Positions 53,662 through 64,000 are shown, counted from the stretch's first letter. The stretch is 64,000 nt of DNA from Hyaloraphidium curvatum (GCA_025558095.1 JAIVFI010000036.1:248001-312000); one strand, 5' to 3'. Made by a program: numbers and translations. Notes: generated by a model from the letters alone, not told the origin.

Positions 53662-54091
53662 TCTGGCGGCGCGAGGAGTAACGGAAGTGGGGTGCGAGCT
53701 GGGAACGGTTGTGAAAAGAAAACGTCGAGTATAATGATGAGCGCATCATCATCTTTCTTCATCTCATCGAATCTAACAATCGTATCTACAAATCAGATCT
53801 ACTCTCCCATCACTTTGAAAGAATAATCCTGCTCGAGCTCAGGTGCCTGTCGGAGGCAGAACTAGGTTGGCACGCGGTGCCGGGAGCGATTGGACAGAGA
53901 GCTGACGTAGCGGCCTCCAGCATTCCTCCGCGCGCGAACCGCACCAGTTCAATATCAGCAGGTATTTGATTTAGCTACAATTGTCGGTATCGGAGATATA
54001 TACAGGGCGCGCGCCTTGCGATCGACGTGCGCGGCGCGGCGTCGCTCTTCCCCCCGTCGAGGGCGTCACGGATGTGTCAGAATCGATCCGA
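53662..54091. other. intergenic region
   Basis: 430 bp, less GC-rich than average, with CATCATCATC and TCATCTCATC strings near 53733-53767. No gene or RNA recognised. Confidence 0.4.
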
Positions 54092-56390
54092 TCACATGGA
54101 GGCGACCGCAAAGACCACGGCCACCAGCATCGCCCGCACGGCGACGGTCGCTCTGGATGCGCCGCTCGGCTGCGACTGCGGGAGCGCGGTCGTCTTGGGC
54201 GGCACCGCCGTCTCGGTCGGGTTCGGCCCGGGCGTCACCGTCTCAAGCCCCGGGCACGACGAGTTGGCCTGCACGCCGGCGATCGCCACGTCCCTGGCCG
54301 ACTTGCACCACCCCGACGAAAGCTGCTCGCAGCGGTACCCCATCTCCCCGCGCGGATCCGGCTGCGGCTCGCCCGCGGCGAGCTTGCTGCACCCTCCTCC
54401 CTCGTACCACGAGCATTTCGTGCGGTCCGGGCCCTGGCACTGCACCGTGCCGCCGTTCTTGGGGTCCCCGAGCGCGCGGACCTTGACCGAGTTGCCCTTG
54501 AGGTCGCACATGCGCATGCAGATCCACGGGCCGGCGGCGGGGCAGCCCTGGTCCACGGGGGCGCCGGCCAGCAGCACCGTGGCGGCGGTGCCGCACCATC
54601 CGAGCGTGTTCTGGGTGCAGGCGACGCCGCCGCCCTGAAGGGGCGCGGCCTCTCCGGGGGCCAGCTTGGTGCAGTTGGCGTCCTCGTACCACGAGCAGGC
54701 GGTCGAGTTGGGGCCGTTGCAGGCGATCTTCAGCGGGTCCATGCTGAGCAGCCGCGCGGGGACGTAGTGCCCCAGGTCCTCGCACGAGCGCACGCACTTG
54801 GGTTCCTCGCTAACGGGCGGCCGCGCCGGGACGGGAGGGGGAAGCTGCGTGCCGTCGAGGCCGCAGGGCACGATGTCGGGGTTGGAGGAGGCGCAGTTCT
54901 CGTCGTAGAAGCCGACGTCGTAGGCCCAGCAGACGCGGTTCTCCTCGCTCTGGATGCGGCACTCCTGGAAGGTGCTCGGGCCGCAGCACCAGCTGCCGTC
55001 GTCGCGCTTGTACGCGTTCCGGACGAGGAGCGGCAGGGGCCCAGTGAAGCCGTTGCCGGCGATCTTGAGCGAGTAGAGCTGGGGTAGCTGGGCGAGCTCC
55101 GGGATCGGGCCGGTCAGCCTGTTGTTGGTGAGATCGATGTTGTTCAGGTTGGGCATGGTGGTGAGGAATTTGGGGAAGCCGCCAGAGAGCTTGTTCTTGG
55201 CGACGTCAAAGTAGTCCATTCCCCGGAGCAGGTTCAGGCCGCCCTCGGGGAGGTTGATGTCCCCGGTTAGGCCCTGCGTCGCGAGGTTGTGCACGTGATT
55301 GATCCATCCGTTGCTGCAACAAAGGGAGATGCCTGTCGTGGGATCCAGGCGACGTCAGCAACGCCGATGCATCCAATCCGACCGCTGAACTCACTCTTGC
55401 CGCCCTGACAGCAGTTCGCGCCCTCGTCCCACAGCGCCTTTGCATCATACCCGTGGAATATGAGCCACGAGCGGAGCTGGTTGCACTGGGCGGCGGTGAC
55501 CTGGTCGCCGGCGGGCGTGCCGTAGCCCATGGGCTGCAACGGCTGCGGCCAGCCGGGTACCGCCCCCGAGGGCGCCTGCCCCGTGCACGTGACCAGCCCG
55601 TTGCCACACGAAGGGGCCGCCGCGGACCAGTCCGAGACGGGGAACCTGCACACCCCCGGGTTGGGCGCGGTCTTGCACTCCGTCAGGTTGGCCGGCATGG
55701 CGGGCAAATAGCCCTGCAGCTTGGTGTTGGAAATGTCCAGCGACCTCAGGCTGGGCAGCTGGATGTCGAGCCGGGGCAGCTGCCCCGACAGCCCCGTCCT
55801 CGAGAGGTTCACGGCCTGCAGCGTGCCCGCCCGCGAAAGCCACCGCGGGAACGTCCCCGTGAGCCTCGTGTTGCCCGACAGGTCGACCGACGTCCACCCG
55901 TGCAGCGGTTTCCCGAGCGCGGCGTCGGTGACCCCCTGGTCGACGAAGCCGTAGTCCGACAGCGGGCCGACGAGCTCGTCGGGGCCCCAGGTGATGGTCT
56001 CGAGGATGCCCTGGTTGCAGGTGATTTTGCGGACGGTGGTGGCGTCCGAGGCGTCGTAGTTGCAGCAGCCTGCGAGGCGGGGGAGCGGGTGAGTGGGGGC
56101 GGCCCGGGGACGGGGGAGGGGGGCGCACCTTCGGGCGGCAGCGGGGACTTGTTCTCCCAGAGGAGCCGCGACGGCACCCCGTGGTTGTTCAGGAAGCGGG
56201 CCACGGGGGCGCACTTGTTGTACCAGAATGCTTGGTAGGCGCTCTGCCGCTTCTCCAGGCGCGGCGCCGGCGAGTCGGCGGCGGGGGCGACCGGCGAGGC
56301 GGAGGAGGCGAGCGGGGCCGCGAGCAGCGCGGCGGCGAGCAGAGCGCAAAGAGCGGGCGGGATCCGGCCGCTGCGTAGGCGGGCGGACAT
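54092..56390 (-). CDS. GPI-anchored LRR cell-surface protein, copy 1 (725 aa)
   Basis: Exons 56129-56390, 55395-56069 and 54092-55332. Signal peptide (CALLAAALLAAPLASSA), then CCNYDASDATTV and a first group of LRRs (GWTSVDLSGNTRLTGTFP, LQAVNLSRTGLSGQLP, LRSLDISNTKLQGYLP) of the plant-like LxGxIP type. A Cys-rich linker follows, then a second LRR group (GLTGDINLPEGG, LNNIDLTNNRLTGPIP, LYSLKIAGNGFTG). Downstream is a Cys-rich module repeated twice (CNGPNSTACSWYEDANCTKL; CQGPDRTKCSWYEGGGCSKL), a Pro/Thr-rich stalk and a hydrophobic end (VRAMLVAVVFAVASM) typical of GPI signals. Likely a surface receptor or adhesin without a kinase. About 3 kb from its twin. Confidence 0.88.
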
Positions 56391-57104
56391 GTTGCGTAGT
56401 TTGGTTTCGGTGGGTATCGTCCGAGTGAATGCGGAATGTGATGGGATGTGGGAGTCACGCCGAGCTGCTTTTGAGGTCCGGATCCCGTGGCGAAGCAGGG
56501 TGACTCCCACGTCAAGTCGGCAAGATCCCGCGCCCTACAAGCACGCTTGCGCACCCGAAACGGTTCATCACCAACCGTCGGGTATCGCCGGCAATGTTTT
56601 GTCGGCCGGCCGGCGGAACGGATGCATTCCCGCGGGTGACCAACGGGGCTGCCGCTGACAGGGCCACGCTGGGCCACGCTGTGCTGCACAGGCCGACGGA
56701 TGGCGAAACCGACCGCAGGCAAGTGCCTCGGCTTTGCCCGAAAGGGGACGGCGTCCGGAAGGGGATGGGCGACCTGTTCGCGGCGCTGGGTGGCGGGGGC
56801 CGCCGAGTATTTCGCGGGGACGGGGTCTGCGCCAAGTCGTGACCGGCTCCGACGCCCTGCTCGGGCCAAGACGGAATGCAACGACAGTTTACTCGCCGCA
56901 CGCGATATATTGGCCGTCCGAACTGCGCCCGCCCAATAAACCCAACCAACACGGCAGCCTCCTGCGTTACCACTTTACGCACGGACGGCAGACCGTCGGC
57001 ATCTGCACCCTTCGATACTACTTTAGACCCCCCAGTGGAACCAGATGCTGCACGCGCGAGCGGCATTCTGTCGGAGAACGCGGGGTCAGCCCCGCCCCAC
57101 CTGG
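56391..57104. other. spacer between the LRR twins; promoter of copy 1
   Basis: 714 bp. The part next to copy 1 (to about 56700) is clearly homologous to the region upstream of copy 2 (59407-59710). GATATATT at about 56905 is the best AT-rich core and matches CATATATT near 59927 in the other copy. Confidence 0.6.
56448..56510. promoter_or_regulatory. inverted GTGGGAGTCAC / GTGACTCCCAC pair upstream of LRR copy 1
   Basis: GTGGGAGTCAC at 56448-56458 and its perfect reverse complement at 56500-56510, 58 bp upstream of the ATG. The GAGTCA core is a bZIP (AP-1/Gcn4) half-site. The arrangement is kept in copy 2. Confidence 0.5.
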
Positions 57105-59406
57105 TCACATCAAGGCAAGCGCAAAGACCACGGCCACCAGCATCGCCCGCGCGGCAACGGTCGCTCTGGATGCGCCGCTCGGCTGCGACTGCGGGAGCGC
57201 GGTCGTCTTGGGCGGCACCGCCGTCTCGGTCGGGTTCGGCCCGGGCGTCACCGTCTCAAGCCCCGGGCACGACGAGTTGGCCTGCACGCCGGCGATCGCC
57301 ACGTCCCTGGCCGACTTGCACCACCCCGACGAAAGCTGCTCGCAGCGGTACCCCATCTCCCCGCGCGGATCCGGCTGCGGCTCGCCCGCGGCGAGCTTGC
57401 TGCACCCTCCTCCCTCGTACCACGAGCATTTCGTGCGGTCCGGGCCCTGGCACTGCACCGTGCCGCCGTTCTTGGGGTCCCCGAGCGCGCGGACCTTGAC
57501 CGAGTTGCCCTTGAGGTCGCACATGCGCATGCAGATCCACGGGCCGGCGGCGGGGCAGCCCTGGTCCACGGGGGCGCCGGCCAGCAGCACCGTGGCGGCG
57601 GTGCCGCACCATCCGAGCGTGTTCTGGGTGCAGGCGACGCCGCCGCCCTGAAGGGGCGCGGCCTCTCCGGGGGCCAGCTTGGTGCAGTTGGCGTCCTCGT
57701 ACCACGAGCAGGCGGTCGAGTTGGGGCCGTTGCAGGCGATCTTCAGCGGGTCCATGCTGAGCAGCCGCGCGGGGACGTAGTGCCCCAGGTCCTCGCACGA
57801 GCGCACGCACTTGGGCTCCTCGCTCACGGTCGGCCGCGCCGGGACGGGAGGGGGAAGCTGCGTGCCGTCGAGGCCGCAGGGCACGATGTCCGGGTTGGAG
57901 GAGGCGCAGTTCTCGTCGTAGAAGCCGACGTCGTAGGCCCAGCACAGGCGGTTCTCCTCGCTCTGGATCCGGCACTCCTGGAAGGTGCTCGGGCCGCAGC
58001 ACCAGCTGCCGTCGTCGTTCTTGTACGCATTGCGGATGAGGAGCGGAAGGGCGCCCGTGAAGCCGTTGCCGGCGATCTTGAGCGAGTAGAGCTGCGGGAG
58101 CTGGCCGAGCTCCGGGATCGGGCCGGTCATCCTGTTGCTGGTGAGGTCAAGCATGGCCAGGTTGGACATGGTGGTGACGAATTTGGGGAAGCCCCCGGAG
58201 AGCTTGTTCTTGGAGAGGTCGAGCCCTTGCAGGCCTCTGAGCAAGCTCAGGCCGCCCTCGGGGAGGTTGATGTCGCCCGACAGGCCCTGCGACGAAAGAC
58301 CTTGCATGCCTGCGATCCAGCCGTTGTTGCACCACACGTAGAGGTCTGTCGCGGGACCGGCGACGTGAGCGGCGAATCGGTAGTCCATCACAGGCGGGAC
58401 CCACCTCCTTTGTACCCGCGGTTGCAGCAGTTTGCGCCTTCAGCCCACAGCATCGCCGCGTCGTACCCGTGATACACAAGCCACGAGCGGAGCTGGTTGC
58501 ACTGGGCGGCGGTGACCTGGTCGCCGGCGGGCGTGCCGTAGCCCATGGGCTGCAACGGCTGCGGCCAGCCGGGTACCGCCCCCGAGGGCGCCTGCCCCGT
58601 GCACGTGACCAGCCCGTTGCCACACGAAGGGGCCGCCGCGGACCAGTCCGAGACGGGGAACCTGCACACCCCCGGGTTGGGCGCGGTCTTGCACTCCGTC
58701 AGGTTGGCCGGCATGGCGGGCAAGTAGCCCTGCAGCTTGGTGTTGGAAATGTCCAGCGACCTCAGGTTGGGCAGCTGGATGTCGAGCCGGGGCAGCTGCC
58801 CCGACAGCCCCGTCCTCGAGAGGTTCACCGCCTGCAGCGTCCCCGCGCGGGAAAGCCACCGCGGGAACGTCCCCGTGAGCCTCGTGTTGCCCGACAGGTC
58901 GACCGACGTCCACCCGTGCAGCGGTTTCCCGAGCGCGGCGTCGGTGACCCCCTGGTCGACGAAGCCGTAGTCCGACAGCGGGCCGACGAGCTCGTCGGGG
59001 CCCCAGGTGATGGTCTCGAGGATGCCCTGGTTGCAGGTGATTTTGCGGACGGTGGTGGCGTCCGAGGCGTCGTAGTTGCAGCAGCCTGCGAGGCGGGGGA
59101 GCGGGTGAGTGAAGATGGCCCGGGGACGGGGGAGCGCGGCGCACCTTCGGGCGGCAGCGGGGACTTGCTCTCCCAGAGGAGCCGCGACGGCACCCCGTGG
59201 TTGTTCAGGAAGCGGGCCACGGGGGCACACTTGTTGTACCAGAATGCCTGGTAAGCGCTCTGCCGCTTCTCCAGGCGCGGCGCCGGCGAGTCGGCGGCGG
59301 GGGCGACCGGCGAGGCGGAGGAGGCGAGCGGGGCCGCGAGCAGCGCGGCGGCGAGCAGCGCGCAAAGAGCGAGCGGGATCCGGCCGCTGTGTAGGCGGGC
59401 GGACAT
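57105..59406 (-). CDS. GPI-anchored LRR cell-surface protein, copy 2 (727 aa)
   Basis: Exons 59145-59406, 58405-59085 and 57105-58345. Exon 1 and exon 3 have exactly the same lengths as in copy 1 (262 and 1241 nt). Long stretches are nearly identical at the DNA level (for example 57120-57830 with 54110-54820, and 58480-59100 with 55460-56090). Differences concentrate around the second intron and the second LRR group (58060-58470): DLYVWCNNGWIAGMQG replaces SISLCCSNGWINHVHN, and IPELGQLP replaces IPELAQLP. Same signal peptide, Cys modules and GPI-type tail. Both copies are open, so both are probably expressed. Confidence 0.88.
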
Positions 59407-59462
59407 GGTATGCGGTTTGTTTGCGGTGGGAATCGTTGAATGAGTGCGGAATGTGATGGGAT

Positions 59463-59527
59463 GTGGGAGTCACGCCCGGGGTGCTTTTGAGGTCCGGATC
59501 CCGTGGCTAAGCAGGGTGACTCCCCCG
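59463..59527. promoter_or_regulatory. inverted GTGGGAGTCAC / GTGACTCCCCC pair upstream of LRR copy 2
   Basis: Same pair as upstream of copy 1, with one mismatch in the distal arm and nearly the same spacing and distance to the ATG. Confidence 0.45.
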
Positions 59528-60169
59528 CGCAGTCGGCGAGATCCCGCGCACAACGTGCACGCTTCCGCGCCCGAAACAATCCATCACCCACGTTCAGGCA
59601 TCCCCGGCAATGTCTCGTCGGCCGGCCGGCGGAACGGATGCATCCCCGCGGGCGGCCGACGGGGCTGCCGCTGACAGGGCCACGCTGTGCTGACTGCACA
59701 GGCCGACGGATGGGGCAATTGCCGCTCGTGCCGAGCCGGGCGTTGCCGAATCGGGCCGGCGCCTGTCCGGAAGCCGATGGGCTGGCGGCGGCCCGGGTCG
59801 CGGCGCGGGAGACGGGTGTCGCCGAGGAGCAGCGGGACTGGGTTTTCCCCCGAGTCGCGACGCGTACCATGCCCTCCTCGGGCCAAGACGGGCTCCGACG
59901 GCAGCCAATCGAAAGCTCTGCACGCATATATTAGCCAACCGAAGCGCACTCGATGAATCCCGACCGGCAGCCTCCGACCTTCCCGCCCGCGACTCCACAA
60001 CCCCGCACCTCCACCCGCCAAATGCCCCCCACCCTCCCCATCAATCCACGACCCCGCCGGCATCGGAGCGGTCCCACACGCGCGGTGACCTGCCGGGGAA
60101 CGCGGCATCAGTCCCCAAACCCCCTGGCAGACACACGCCCCTCCGCGACCCACCGCCGCGCCGATTCCT
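59528..60169. other. intergenic region
   Basis: Continuation of the duplicated upstream region to about 59710, then unique sequence. An ATG frame at 59953 reads Pro/Arg-rich residues and overlaps the antisense end of the secreted-protein gene; I do not support it as a gene. Confidence 0.4.
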
Positions 60170-60569
60170 TCAGTACCCGTCGTCATCATCATCGTCGTCA
60201 TCCTCTCCATCTTCCCCGTCATCATCATCATCATCGTCGTCGTCCTGCCTCTTCTCCAGCGCCTTCTTCTCCCCCCCGCACTGCGACCGGTCAGCACCCC
60301 CCGAACGCGCCGCTCGGCAGGCCCACCTCCGCCGCGCAAACACCCCTGCAGCACGTCCCGGCAAGACACTCGAGATCGGCCGCGCAGGCTTCGCCGTGGG
60401 CTGCGTGCGGGGCGGGCGGCGCGTGAGACCGTCTCCCCGCCGTTCGCGACGGGAACGACGCACCCCTGAGCGACCCCACGACGCGCTCCCCCGCCGGCGC
60501 GGCGGACGCGAGCGCGATGAGGAGGGCGAGGACGAGGAGGAGGGGGAGGAGGGTGCGGGGGCGGGGCAT
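60170..60569 (-). CDS. small secreted Cys-rich protein with poly-Asp tail
   Basis: Starts MPRPRTLLPLLLVLALLIAL (ATG 60567-60569), a signal peptide. A short basic region follows, then C-x5-C-x5-CC-x3-C (GEACAADLECLAGTCCRGVC), a knot-like pattern. The frame then hits TGA just after a six-C run on the plus strand (60297-60302). One base fewer there continues into SQCGGEKKALEKRQ and a tail of 8-9 Asp, GEDGE, and 8 more Asp ending GY at 60170. I therefore read 93 residues as annotated plus a probable further 40 or so. The acidic tail could bind calcium or mineral, or a basic partner. No family named. Confidence 0.55.
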
Positions 60570-61400
60570 GGTTGTGGGTGGGTGGCGGAGGGTGGACGGG
60601 TCCAGCGCGCCAGATGGGGGGGCGCGAAAACGCCGGTGGTTGGGGGGAGGTTCTCGCGGCTACAGTGATCGGTGCGGATTGCCGTGCAAGGAGGTGGATG
60701 TGGTATGCTGGCGGTACGCTGGTGCGGACGGAGGGGCAGCGGAGGGCGGGGTTCGCGTCGGAGGGGGGTTGGTGCCGCGCTCTCCTGGAAGCGCACATCC
60801 GTGCAACCGGCGTTCGCGGGAGCCGGAAGCGGGAGGGGAGGGACGGGAATAGGCTTCTTGGCCGATGGCGGGCCCGGCGCCGGGGGGATGGCGCGTTGAT
60901 CAGCTGTCACGCACCGGGACGGCGGGTCGTTCCGCCCTCTGCCCACGATGCCACGATGCGCACCCTTGGAACTCTGTAAATGCGTTTCACAATGCTGCGG
61001 AGTCTGCGGACGGTTTTGGTGCCTTGGGGGTCTGGGGGACCGGGACGGCCGCAGCAATAGGCGCGAGGGGTCCAGCACGGGCGACCCCCAGTTTGCGGGC
61101 GCCATCCGGGCTTCACGACGCCGCGGACCCGGCGAGTAAGGCATCCAAATCGTACGGTGGAACACGCGGGTTGGTGACAGGTGTTCCGGGGGTCCCGGTG
61201 CGTGCCGGGGTGCCGGATTGAGAGGGGTGCCCATTTCGACTTTTCGGTCGGGCCCCCGCGTTTCCAACTTGCCGTTTCCGAGGTCCCGCGGCAGCCCATC
61301 ACCGCACGCCGCGCGCCGCCCTCGGCGGCCCCGGACGCTCGCAGGCGGTCTGAGGCTTTCTGCGGGTCGCGGAGGGCCCGCCGCGTTGCTTGCGGGAGCG
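60570..61400. other. divergent intergenic region
   Basis: 831 bp between the secreted-protein start (-) and the Sel1 gene start (+). Open frames across it lack ATG-led coding character; nothing recognised. Confidence 0.4.
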
Positions 61401-63572
61401 ATGGCGCCGCGGCTCGCGGGGCTCGTGCGCTACGTGCTCGGCAACTTTGTGCTGCTCGCGGGCGACGGCCGGCCGGAGCTGCGCGCGCCGCACTCGCCGC
61501 CGCCGTCGCCGACGCGGGGGAGCCCGGCGAGGGGCGGGCTCGCGGGGCACGGGGGGCTCGCCCCGGCAGAGGGGGACGGGCCGCCCGAGTCCGAGGCGGC
61601 CGCCCTCCCGGGGCCCGCCCACCCGCCGGCCGAGGACCCGCAGCCCGCCACGCCGCCGCCGTCGCCGGCACCCGGCGGCCCCGCACGCCCGCGCACGCCG
61701 CCGCCGCCCGCACCCCGCGCGCGCGCCCCCGCCGGAACGCCGCGGCTCGCAGAGTTCCGCGCGCTGCCGTACTTTGTCGCCGCCGCAAAGGACGGCGACC
61801 CGCGCGCGCTGGCCGTGCTCGGCTTCTACTGGGAGCACGGCCTGGCCGGCCTGCCCGTCAGCTTCGCCCGCGCCGAGAAGCTCTACACCCGCGCAGCCGT
61901 CGCCGGCTCGCCCCTGGCGCAGGCCCGCCTCGCCTTCCTCAAGATGTACGGCCGCCCCGGCGTGCCCATCAACCAGGCAGACGCCCGCACCTGGCGCAAG
62001 CGGCTCAGCCGGCGCGGCCGCCGCGCGCTGCACTGGCTCAAGCTCGCCGCGGACGCCGGCATCCCCGCCGCGCAGTTCTGCCTCGCCTCGTGCTTCTACA
62101 ATGCCATCGGCACGCGCAAGGACGACCGCAGGGCCTTCATCTGGGCGGGGAGGGCCGCCGCAAGGGGGCACCCGGGCGCGCAGAACCTCCTGGGCATGCT
62201 CTACGTCGACGGCATCCCGCCGGACGTGCCCGCGGACCCGCAGACGGGGCTCAGATGGTACATTCGGTGAGCAGAGCGTGGCGGTGGGCTGCCCTGGTCC
62301 TGCCGCTGACCCCGCCGTTTCCGCCCTGCGCATTTCGTGCGACCCGTCCTCAGGAGCGCCGACCAGGGCGAGGCCGCCGCCATCTACAACATCGCCACGC
62401 TGTTCGAGCGCGGCGTGGCCGTCGAGGAGGACCCCGCAAAGGCCTTCCGCTTCTACCTGCGCGCCTCCGAGTACGGCTCCATCTCGGCCTCTAACATCGT
62501 CGGGCTCTTCTACGAGCAGGTCGGTCTGCCGGTCCGCCGGTGCGCGTTCGCGATCTTCTTCTCACGCCTTGCCGGTGTAGGGAGTGATCGGCGACGCCCC
62601 CGACCCCGCCCGCGCGGCCGACTTTTACACCCGCGCGGCGGTGCAGGGCCACCCCTTTGCGCAGTACAACGCCGGCCGGTGCCACGTCGAAGGACTGGGG
62701 GTGCCCGCGGACCCGGCGAGAGCGCTGGGGTTCTTTGAGCGGGCGGCGCACCAGAGGCACGTGCTCGCGAGGATGTCGCTGGGTGGGTGTGGCTGTGCAT
62801 GCCCCGGGGGTCCCTCCCCGGCCTCCCCGGCAACCTTCTGACGCCGTTCTTGACGTTTCTAGGAGTGATGTGGGAGGATGGCATAGGGGTGGCGCGTCCG
62901 GACAAGCGCCGTGCGCTGGAGTGGTTCCGCCGCGCGTCCTACCGCGGCTCGCGGGAAGCCCAGCGCCGCCTCAAGCCCGTCTGGGCGTGCCGGGTGCTGG
63001 TCGCCTGCCGCGCGCTCCTGTGCTCCGCGCCGCGCCCCGCGCCCGGTGCCGAGGGCGCGGGGATGTGGAGCCTGCCGTTCGAGATACGCGAGCACGTGGT
63101 CGGCTGGCTCAACTCGGAGTGCGTCCTCGCGAGGGGGGAGATGCGCGCCGCGGTGCGGTACGGCCGCGATCGGGCGACGCTGCTTGCCGCTCCCATCTCT
63201 CCGCCGGCCAACGAGGGCATCGCGAGGCCGATGGGCCGGCTGAGCATCGCCGGCGAGGACGGCGGGACGGGGGTCCCCGCGCGATCGACGCGGAAGCGCA
63301 ACGCGGGCGGCGAGCGCCGCCCCGCGCCGCCTCCCTCGCTCCCCGCCTTTCTCGCCTCGTGCGCGATCAAATCCTACGCGGACCGCCGCGCGTGTTCCTG
63401 CCCCCCCGGGGCGTGCGGCTCGCTGCGGCACGCGATGGCGCGGTACCACGAGCGGGAGGACGAGCCGGCGGAGGAGGAGGAGGAAGAGGGGTACGAGGAG
63501 GTGGCGGGGATCGTGACGGGGGAGGATCCGGCGAGCGAGGACGAGGGGATGAGCGTCGGCGGGGGGGACTAG
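61401..63572 (+). CDS. Sel1-repeat protein with C-terminal F-box-like segment (647 aa)
   Basis: Exons 61401-62266, 62354-62519, 62581-62782 and 62863-63572. Residues 1-110 are Pro/Ala-rich. About eight Sel1-like repeats follow, each an antiparallel helix pair with the A-x2-(Y/F)-x-L-G consensus: ALAVLGFYWEHGL, AEKLYTRAAVAGSPLAQARL, AIPAAQFC-type, AQNLLGMLYVDGI, AIYNIATLFERGV, AQYNAGRCHVEGLGV, VMWEDGIGV. After the repeats, MWSLPFEIREHVVGWLN resembles an F-box helix pair. The tail is acidic. Sel1 proteins act as scaffolds, for example in ER degradation or chitin-synthase activation. The combination suggests a ubiquitin or cell-wall scaffold; not proven. Confidence 0.82.
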
Positions 63573-63926
63573 GTGGGGGCGGGTCCCGGGACTCGAGCGG
63601 GAGCGACGTGCCCGCGGAATCATTCATGCTACAGCTAGCACACAAAGAGGGAAGGATGTAAAGGGCGGTGGAACGGAAGGAATGGGACCGCGGACTCTGT
63701 GATGTTTCGAAAGCGCGCCGCAAGTTTACTCGGGAGGCGCTGCTCCTGCCACGAGGTCCATCGGTTCCACCGGTCCGCCCGCCCATTTCTTCGCCGAGCG
63801 GGGTTCCGAGGTGCTGTCCCTGCTCAGTCCCGATAACTCGTGTTCGCAAGCTGACGAGCGGCGCCGCGCGATGATGACTCCGCCCGGTCCCCAAACAGAA
63901 GTGAATCACAACCCCAACTCCTTGTC
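63573..63926. other. intergenic region
   Basis: 354 bp between the Sel1 stop and the next ATG. Nothing recognised. Confidence 0.4.
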
Positions 63927-64000
63927 ATGACGGACACCACTCCCCGCACCGCGTCCCGCTTCGGCTCGCTCGCTCATTATGTCATCACCGGCGGGGCCTC
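63927..64000 (+). CDS. SDR family protein, 5' end only
   Basis: The ATG at 63927 opens a frame MTDTTPRTASRFGSLAHYVI followed by TGGAS at the window edge. V-I-T-G-G-A-S is the start of the SDR nucleotide-binding motif TGxxxGIG. Only 24 codons are visible, so the substrate and length are unknown. Confidence 0.6.
   Translation, partial: MTDTTPRTASRFGSLAHYVITGGA

Noticed and set aside
59953-60426. Plus-strand ATG frame of 157 codons after a TATA-like string
   Set aside because: Pro/Arg/His-rich and antisense to the GAT repeats of the secreted-protein gene; no recognisable domain.

Overview
The window is nuclear DNA of a GC-rich, intron-containing eukaryote, most likely a fungus. Almost every gene is split by short GT-AG introns (usually 50-75 nt). 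The protein set fits a fungus: a Chz1-type histone chaperone, cytosolic Hsp70 ending in EEVD, SF3b4, a Trf4-type poly(A) polymerase, a Gfd2-like exonuclease fold, asparagine synthetase, and MYND-finger and F-box paralogs. The GPI-anchored LRR proteins, the NADPH oxidase ectodomain, TspO and a formate/nitrite transporter suggest an early-diverging (chytrid or monoblepharid-like) fungus rather than an ascomycete or yeast. That placement is inference; the species cannot be read from the sequence.

Layout. 1-4.6 kb: 3' end of a CHZ histone chaperone, Hsp70 (-) and an unknown gene (+). 4.5-12.8 kb: two copies of a block, in inverted orientation, flank about 6.2 kb. The block carries the tail of the unknown gene, GTTCC-rich repeats and a tRNA-Thr. 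The interior holds two tandem 2,4-dienoyl-CoA-reductase-like SDR genes and a NOL11/Utp8-like gene. 12.9-17.1 kb: three F-box/LRR-like genes, one with a nonsense codon. 17.3-31.7 kb: an NAD(P)-dependent epimerase-like protein, a GPI-anchored 3D-domain protein, Trf4-like polymerase, amidase, two MYND proteins, a Gfd2-like protein, SF3b4 and a membrane-anchored SGNH esterase-like protein. 31.8-44.9 kb: a DD3-3/NADPH-oxidase fusion, a USP19-like deubiquitinase with a CS domain, asparagine synthetase and TspO. 45.1-45.9 kb: a second tRNA-Thr inside a short foldback repeat. 46-53.7 kb: lipocalin-like, GDPD-like, peroxisomal-type acyl-CoA synthetase, FNT transporter, an alpha/beta hydrolase and a third MYND protein. 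54-59.4 kb: two near-identical tandem GPI-anchored LRR proteins. 60-64 kb: a small secreted Cys-rich/poly-Asp protein, a Sel1-repeat protein and the first codons of another SDR.

The genes do not form one pathway. Themes are cell-surface proteins (3D, LRR pair, NOX fusion, SGNH, Cys-rich), possible peroxis­omal lipid metabolism (acyl-CoA synthetase ending in AKL, dienoyl-CoA-reductase pair ending in GKL), and ordinary nuclear housekeeping genes.

The strongest novelty candidate is the DD3-3/NOX fusion. It has the same plan as DUOX (ectodomain, one membrane helix, cytosolic linker, NOX core) but an unrelated ectodomain. Second are the two tRNA-Thr isoacceptor genes, each with a nearby 5'-truncated inverted copy. 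Exon coordinates were worked out by hand from splice sites, reading phase and protein continuity. Several genes carry single-base frame breaks, mostly at homopolymers, which may be assembly errors.
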